64,000 bases of DNA, from the NCBI GenBank assembly GCA_021495925.1, contig JAKEKT010000093.1, forward strand, positions 62,001 to 126,000. Direction: 5' to 3'. Under the pieces are notes generated by a model. That model made no database searches, was not told where the DNA came from, and was given only the letters and a program-made list of their open reading frames with translations. Source of the DNA: Diplodia intermedia. Taxonomy: Eukaryota; Ascomycota; Dothideomycetes; Botryosphaeriales; Botryosphaeriaceae. A program made the translations under genes and the position numbers. This document shows, in pieces, positions 58,677 to 64,000 of this stretch. The first letter of the stretch is position 1, and each line of letters begins with the position of its first letter.

Positions 58677-59429
58677 ATGCCTACCGACCCAGGTTTCGGG
58701 CACACGCAAAGAGCTCCTCATGCAATGTCACCTTTGCAGAGCGTCAACGAGCTGTCGGTCTCACCCACGCTCGCAAATCTCCCATCTGAAGACGGTACGC
58801 CCATTACTGTTGCCCCAAAGTCCTTTGACTGAATTTTTCGCACAGGCGCCCCCGGTACCACCCATGTCCGACCGAGCCTCTGCTCACTTCCCGTCGAGCT
58901 TCGGCTGATGATATACGACCACCACCTCAAGAACCTTGGACTCAGTATGTGTCCTATCTTGCCTCGTGCGTCAGACGGCGTCGAGCTTCACTTTCCCGCC
59001 CTCGGTCAGATTAACAGGAAGTTGCGGATGGAGTTTATGCCGTACTACGTCCAAAGGGTGCCTTGGCGGATTGAAATGTCGCCTAGAGGTCTTTCCCTTT
59101 TTCGCCGCTGGGTCAAGGTTCTTGGTGCTCATTCTTGCCACTTGCGGCGGTTGCGCCCGCATGGCGAGAGGGGAAACTTCATCATACGCATCAGCCTCAT
59201 TCCGGGAGAGCAATACGGTTACTTTCACTTGATTCCTTACTACGCCTTGGTCTTTTTTAACCAGAGCTGGCTCAAAGACTACATCAGGCAACAGATTGTC
59301 GTTCCCCTGGCTAGAAAGATCGAAAGAGGCACCTTCAAGGGAAATCATGTGATCGCCGCCATAGAACAGCTACTTGAAGACAATCCTGGGCTGTGCCGAG
59401 CAGGCTATACGGCCATCTGGTGGACTTGA
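58677..59429 (+). CDS. 2EXR (F-box-like) domain protein
   Basis: Two exons, 58677..58794 and 58846..59429, with a 51-bp intron (donor GTACGC, branch TTTGACTGA, acceptor CGCACAG), encode 233 residues. After a disordered leader of about 45 residues the 2EXR signature appears at 51-63 (LCSLPVELRLMIYDH), followed by LGQINRKLRMEFMPYYVQRV, the conserved second part. The rest forms an alpha/beta stretch (FHLIPYYALVFFNQSWL) and a C-terminal helix. Role unknown, as for the family. First of a same-strand run of four related genes up to 63.5 kb. Confidence 0.8.
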
Positions 59430-60018
59430 GAGAAGACTGTTGGCACATATGGGGACGCTCGCGCAGCTGCCTAGCACATTGGGTGTCTGGTCACGGATCT
59501 CGAGCTCCAGTCACTTTTGAGGAGTGTTTTGGTCACTTGGAAAATTACAGCTTGGTCAGAAGCTATGGAAACAAGTGTGGGGAAAAGGCTCGAGGGACAG
59601 GAAATTTCAGAAAGGTAATTAGGCTCATAACGCCTTCTTGTCCCTGATTATCGAATGAACAAATTTCAGATCGGTGAAATGAAGCCACTACGGGTAACAA
59701 AAGAAACTTCACGTTCTCTGCGATTCCTCGTACGGCCAGACGAGATTGGGTACGCCTGGTTGTTGGCCATGACGGGAGCCTGCTTTGTATTCGCCTTTGT
59801 CCTAATCGGGTAAGGCGCAACATCCAGCCGTACTGCAGCCTGAAGCACGCCGATCCTATTGATCCTTATTTCTAAGAACTTAAAACACTGCAATGATTTG
59901 AATGCAGACTAGTGACCCATATGGAATGCTCAGAAATCGTCCAGCCTACGCTGACCCAACCAGTGAGCCCGTTTTCGGTACCCAATGCTCTCCCCAAGAT
60001 TTCTGACAGACAAGAAGA
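59430..60018. other. intergenic within the 2EXR cluster
   Basis: Contains a 44-codon ATG frame at 59679-59813 with one hydrophobic helix (WLLAMTGACFVFAFVLIG) just after an acceptor-like AAATTTCAG. It may be a stray terminal exon; I do not call it a gene. Confidence 0.35.
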
Positions 60019-60579
60019 ATGACCACTATGGGCTCCTCCTACTACGACTACAGCAGCGACGAGACGCCGGCCTCGGGTACCATTCTGTACCTCACTTCGC
60101 TCCCCGGCCACTTCTTCGCCAGTGCTCGGATGCGCGACGAAGTCCTCTCCATGCTCATATCCCGCGTCATCTGGCGCATCGATATCTACAGCGCCGATGA
60201 CCTCCGCGACAACATGCGACGGATCCGGTGCACCGGCGATATTGCCATGACCTTCGTGGAACGGGCCTGGGTCGACATCCTACGGCCCGAAACCGGCTGT
60301 TGGGAGCCATTTCCCATCGACTTGAAGGAGGACGGGCTGCGGCTGTACCAATCCGACAAGCCAGACTGGATTTGGCAAAGATGCGGGCTACTTTCCAGGC
60401 CAAGAAGGATCAAACTCGCACGTCTGGCCTCTGAAGAGTTGAAGAGTCTGAAAAGAAGTAATGAACTCACTGCGGAGCTTTGGGCACATACTTTGCAGAC
60501 TTTGTATGAGCTTCATGATGATGATGATGATGATGATGATGAGCTTTGTGATGGTGGTTCTAAACAGAGCGAGAATTAA
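60019..60579 (+). CDS. divergent 2EXR-related protein
   Basis: Single exon of 186 residues, ATG in context AAGAATGAC. The canonical LPxEIR motif is absent, but residues about 35-60 (ASARMRDEVLSMLISRVIWR) match the second conserved part of the neighbouring 2EXR proteins, where a polar row precedes a VxWRI strand. The following helix and strand pattern also resembles them. A basic segment near 125-150 (RPRRIKLARL) and a poly-Asp tail from a GAT repeat end the protein. I infer a paralogue that lost or diverged the first half of the domain. Low-level decay is possible, although the frame is intact. Confidence 0.6.
   Translation: MTTMGSSYYDYSSDETPASGTILYLTSLPGHFFASARMRDEVLSMLISRVIWRIDIYSADDLRDNMRRIRCTGDIAMTFVERAWVDILRPETGCWEPFPIDLKEDGLRLYQSDKPDWIWQRCGLLSRPRRIKLARLASEELKSLKRSNELTAELWAHTLQTLYELHDDDDDDDDELCDGGSKQSEN
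60515..60541 (+). repeat. GAT trinucleotide run
   Basis: About nine GAT units in frame, encoding poly-Asp near the end of the divergent 2EXR-related protein. Confidence 0.8.
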
Positions 60580-61319
60580 GAGATGCGTCCAGTCAATGGT
60601 TTCAGCTACCTACATATATAGGAAGAGTAGCGGTATCGCCGATGAAGCTCATAGTTGTGAAGGTACCTTGGCTTGCCTAACACACTATTCGCAAAATGGT
60701 GGTTTCGAGCATGGTCTTCCCCTTCGAAGAAAAACAAACATTCACGTATTGTTCGGTCGTGGTCCCTTCATGTACTTCACGCAATTATTTGCGTAAGATA
60801 TTTAACATGGCTATAAAGGCTCCGTAAAAGCCAAGGGTTGGACTTTCATCCTATTGTTGCACTTGACCCGAGCAGTGTAAATGTGTATACATTTCGTGCC
60901 CACTCCTCGGTACCACCCTTTTATCCCACAACTATCTTTTCTTATATATTGAACATAATCATGTACCGCCTAATTCAAGTGCCGACCGGGTATGTTTAGG
61001 CTAAGCATGTTGGGTGTATGGCAAGTGTTATGGCACTCACGGTATAGTGTGCGCTGCACCGGAAGAGAAGGGCTTGCGGTGTGTTATGGCCCACGTCATA
61101 CGCCCACGTAGGAACACCATGAGATGGGATCCCAGATGCAACATTGTTAAAACAGAACTCCACTGTTCCACCCATGTTCACCAGCTATAAAAACCTCCAT
61201 CCTCTCTCCGTCCAGCTCTTCCTTTTCACAATACACAACAACCTAACGGTAGACGGGGACCATATTTACTTCCACCTCATCGACTTTGTCTAATACAGCA
61301 ACAGTTGCACGGGAAAGCA
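60580..61319. other. intergenic within the 2EXR cluster
   Basis: AT-rich by local standards, with the promoter of the next gene at its end. No gene seen. Confidence 0.45.
61186..61193 (+). promoter_or_regulatory. TATA box of the third 2EXR gene
   Basis: TATAAAAA about 127 bp upstream of the ATG at 61320, in the context CAGCTATAAAAACC. Confidence 0.6.
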
Positions 61320-62039
61320 ATGGTCGATTCCAAGGAAACCGAATTCAAGCCTGACCACTCTGCTGGAGACGAGATGCCGGCTTTAACCCCAGAGCTGCCG
61401 GATGACACTACGGAGTCCACTCCAGAGGAGTGCACTTCAGTGCGTGTTGCAACCCGATCAAGGCGCCAGCACCTGCCCATCCTCGAGCTTCCTGGGGAAA
61501 TCAGGAACATGATCTACAGTTACGTCGTTGACAAAAGCTGGCACAGCACTACGTGGAGTGTCGGCGGTCCTCTCCCCAGCTACGTAAGGGTCAACCGCCA
61601 AATGCGTGCGGAGATGCTGCCAATCTACTATGGTCGACTTAACGTCACCATGGACTTGGATAGGCAAGAGCGGTGGGAAGATGCCCGAAGGTGGCTACTG
61701 GCTGTTGGGGATTCTGTGAGGTTCTTGGGAAATGTCACCATCATCGTCGCCGACTCAGCTCACTCATGGGGTGTTATGACCTTCACGATAGCGACTAGTC
61801 TTGGAGACATCGACTATGGTTTCAGGTCCGAGTTTCGATCCCCATACACTGCTACCGGAGAGGCAGACATACTGGACCACTACTCGTATTGGCTGTACGA
61901 GGATATAAGGACCCTGAAGGATGTCGGCGCCCTCAATGCGAGGAACCTGATTGCACTTCTCTCCGCCTTCTACAGCACTTTTCGGGCTGTAAGTAGGCAG
62001 GCCAGGGCAACAGCGGGTCTCCCACCCCTGAACAACTGA
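61320..62039 (+). CDS. 2EXR (F-box-like) domain protein
   Basis: Single exon of 239 residues. The frame opens 15 nt earlier with TTG; the first ATG is 61320. An acidic disordered leader (about 45 residues) is followed by the 2EXR core at 55-70 (LELPGEIRNMIYSYV) and YVRVNRQMRAEMLPIYYGRL, the best match to the family consensus in this window. The remainder (WLLAVGDSVRFLGNVTIIV) fits the alpha/beta part that usually follows. Function unknown; the motif is F-box-like and may act in protein interaction. A clear TATA box upstream suggests regulated expression. Confidence 0.85.
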   Translation: MVDSKETEFKPDHSAGDEMPALTPELPDDTTESTPEECTSVRVATRSRRQHLPILELPGEIRNMIYSYVVDKSWHSTTWSVGGPLPSYVRVNRQMRAEMLPIYYGRLNVTMDLDRQERWEDARRWLLAVGDSVRFLGNVTIIVADSAHSWGVMTFTIATSLGDIDYGFRSEFRSPYTATGEADILDHYSYWLYEDIRTLKDVGALNARNLIALLSAFYSTFRAVSRQARATAGLPPLNN

Positions 62040-62709
62040 TGCACTCGTCCAGTGTGTACCACCATGAAGCACAGCAGGCAAGGAGAGAAAGAGATGAATT
62101 GATGGGATACCTAAGTCAGTATTAGCATAGCCAGTCAAAATATTCAAGTGTACTACAAAATTATTGCTACCAGACATGCAGAGTGGAAGAAAGCTCCGGA
62201 CGAATGTATTCGGTGAACGCGACGAGATAAGCGTGCCGACGGCTTCTCCAGCTCCTCAAGCCTGTGGGAAGGCGTTGAAATAATAAAGAAATTGACCTCG
62301 TACCTATACGTGAACACGAAACTTCTTCATGTTACAGCAACGAAGCAAATATTAGCTGTACACTCTTGGTGTTGAAATTGGGAATGCGGTGCAGCACTTG
62401 GGTTACTAGCGGGCCCCATTAGCAGACTTGCTCCGTTGTTATTCTCTGTTCACGTACAATATGTGTTGTTTTCTTTGTTTTTCCTTGTCTTTCTTTTTTT
62501 CGGTGCTCCATTCGCATGCATCAAAGCGGCAACGAGTTTCAGTGCCGCCTGTAGCCGTGACTTTCGGAAACGACCCGCGATTCATTAACGTCAACTCTTT
62601 CCGATTCCCCGAATCACATGTCGCCCAAGCAACGTGCCTGGACTCGAGCCAAGTCTCGAACACTATGTGATTTCGGACTGCAAAACAACTGCCAGCCGTG
62701 AACTCAAAG
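62040..62709. other. intergenic within the 2EXR cluster
   Basis: AT-richer spacer between two same-strand 2EXR genes, with a T/C-rich stretch at about 62470-62510. No gene seen. Confidence 0.45.
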
Positions 62710-63485
62710 ATGGATCCGCGCACAAACGGCCTCGTCGGCTCTATACCGAGCAACCTCATGTCGCTGCCGCGCGAGCTGCGCGATAAGATCTATGACTTCA
62801 CGACCAAGCCTTCCTGCACCCGAAACGCCAGGCACAGCCCACTCCCTCTGCCCGTCACCTGCTTCATCAACAAGCAGATGCGAAGCGAAGCCTTGGCGCA
62901 CCACCTTGCCGAGGTGCGTTGGGAGTTCGACACCCGGAAGGCTCCGTACGGCAAGGGACAAATGGGCCTCTTCAAAGCTTGGCTGGCCGCTCTCGGGGAT
63001 GATGCCAGGCACCTCGCGCGCTTCAAGTTGATCTGCCGGCTGAAGATGTACAGGTGGGAGGTGTACATCAGCCTTGTCGCCGACGGAGAGCCGAACGGTG
63101 CGCGCAACGTCGACGTTGATGAGAGAGACGGGCGCGGCCTGTGGAGCGGTGCCGCTGGAATCGTGACCGTTGAACGCGAGGGGAGGACGCGCTATCAAGC
63201 CATGTTCCCCGGCTACAGGCCTGTTGTCTGGCGAATGCCTGATGTAAGCTGTGTACTAGTGTTCTTGCGGCTGCTGCCGGGGACGTCTCAAAGCTGACGC
63301 ATGTGCAGCCCGAGTCGAACAGCTCCACGAGAAATGCGAAGAATCTACAAGAAGAGATAAATGAGTATATCGAAGAGGCCACGATCAAGCCACTGGCGCA
63401 GAAACGTTGGGACGGGGCGTTGACTGGCGAGGACATTAGCGATGCCATCGAGGGGCTTCTTGCTCACGAGTGGAGATGTTGTTAA
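62710..63485 (+). CDS. 2EXR (F-box-like) domain protein
   Basis: Two exons, 62710..63243 and 63309..63485, with a 65-bp intron (donor GTAAGC, branch AGCTGACG, acceptor GTGCAG, phase 0), encode 236 residues. The first ATG after the open frame begins is 62710. The 2EXR signature is at residues 16-30 (LMSLPRELRDKIYDF), followed by CFINKQMRSEALAHHL. The middle has two strands (FKLICRLKMYRWEVYISLV), and the second exon adds an acidic helix (NLQEEINEYIEEATIKPL). Nearest in layout to the gene at 8..1006. Role unknown. Confidence 0.83.
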
Positions 63486-63578
63486 GAAGTGAGGGAGACA
63501 GACGAGCTTGCTGCCTTCCCACAGATTGGTTTGTATAGAGCTACTACCTTTTCGTCTACGCGATTGAACCCGAAAGAT

Positions 63579-63914
63579 TTAACTAAAGTGGAGCGAAACC
63601 AACATCTTTCCGCTTTCAAGGGCACGGGCCATCAGCATCCTACGCTGCAACTGCGCCTCGTCCTGAAGGAACCGGCCAAGGCACGCAGCGTCATCAGGAT
63701 AGAAACGCGATCCATTCTTTGTGTTTGGAATCAGTTCGAGCTCTGTTTGCATTGACTGGGACCGAACGGCGAGGTGGCACGAGGAATGGACGTGTTGGAG
63801 AATGTTCAGGCCAGCTATGTCTCGCGAAGCCTTGTGGAAGCCGAGCTTGCCGGATAGCCGCATGGTGCGCTTGTAGTGGCTTGGAAGCTCCACACTGTGG
63901 GGAATACCGCGCAT
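63579..63914 (-). CDS. uncharacterised ORF near window edge
   Basis: ATG at 63914 opens a 111-codon frame that reads on without a stop upstream to the window edge as far as I can tell, so it may be the 3' part of a larger gene. The sequence has mixed basic and polar character, with a C-terminal helix (DEAQLQRRMLMARALESG). No family recognised. It overlaps no other supported gene and would be convergent with the last 2EXR gene. Confidence 0.3.
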   Translation of the reverse strand: MRGIPHSVELPSHYKRTMRLSGKLGFHKASRDIAGLNILQHVHSSCHLAVRSQSMQTELELIPNTKNGSRFYPDDAACLGRFLQDEAQLQRRMLMARALESGKMLVSLHFS

Positions 63915-64000
63915 GGATGCTGGTGGGATGATGCTGCCTTGGGAGCCGGGAGCGATTGGCTGGGCGAGGGCAGCGTGGCAGCGCGAGCGCAGGCTGGCTG

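Noticed and set aside
62439..62759. 106-codon minus-strand frame overlapping a 2EXR gene
   Set aside because: Antisense to the start of a well-supported gene and mostly in its promoter.

Overview
This window is nuclear DNA of a filamentous ascomycete (Pezizomycotina). A Dothideomycete is my best guess, from the gene set and the several 2EXR (F-box-like) genes; this is inference. Genes are split by short introns, mostly 49-70 bp, with GT..AG ends and CTNAC-type branch points. Coding DNA is GC-rich. There are no operons, ribosome binding sites, CRISPR arrays, IS elements or rRNA genes. I rebuilt exon structures by hand so that each splice keeps the reading frame, and all exon coordinates come from that.

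Left third (1-25 kb): a 2EXR protein, a Cwf23-type J-domain protein, a large multi-exon ArAE/DUF2421 (BRE4-like) membrane protein, a proline-rich unknown protein, the very large TFIIIC B-block subunit TFC3/sfc3, a small Fyv7/DUF4602-like nucleolar protein, an AIM6-type PLC-like protein and the urease accessory protein UreD. Middle (25-46 kb): cohesin subunit SCC3, a lysine-rich coiled-coil protein, the H3K79 methyltransferase DOT1, eIF4B (TIF3) with tiny first exons, a TIM17/22-like mitochondrial protein in a short divergent arrangement with eIF4B, a DHA2-type MFS exporter with a collagen-like N-terminal tract, and a disordered unknown protein.

Right third (46-64 kb) is more accessory. It has a broken TAM-type SAM methyltransferase whose Rossmann core has been cut out, an MFS sugar transporter, about 5 kb of GC-rich DNA without a supportable gene, a glycine-rich RGG-tailed protein, a possible 55-residue membrane peptide, and a run of 2EXR genes (58.7-63.5 kb) matching the one at the left edge.

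Most genes are housekeeping genes for transcription, chromatin, translation and mitochondria, with no shared pathway. The points most worth following are the methyltransferase pseudogene, three B-box-like (TFIIIC-binding) sequences without an intact tRNA gene (one inside the first intron of TFC3 itself), the 4-nt first exon and possible 3-nt micro-exon of eIF4B, and the 2EXR cluster. I see no clear sign of a wholly new multi-gene system.
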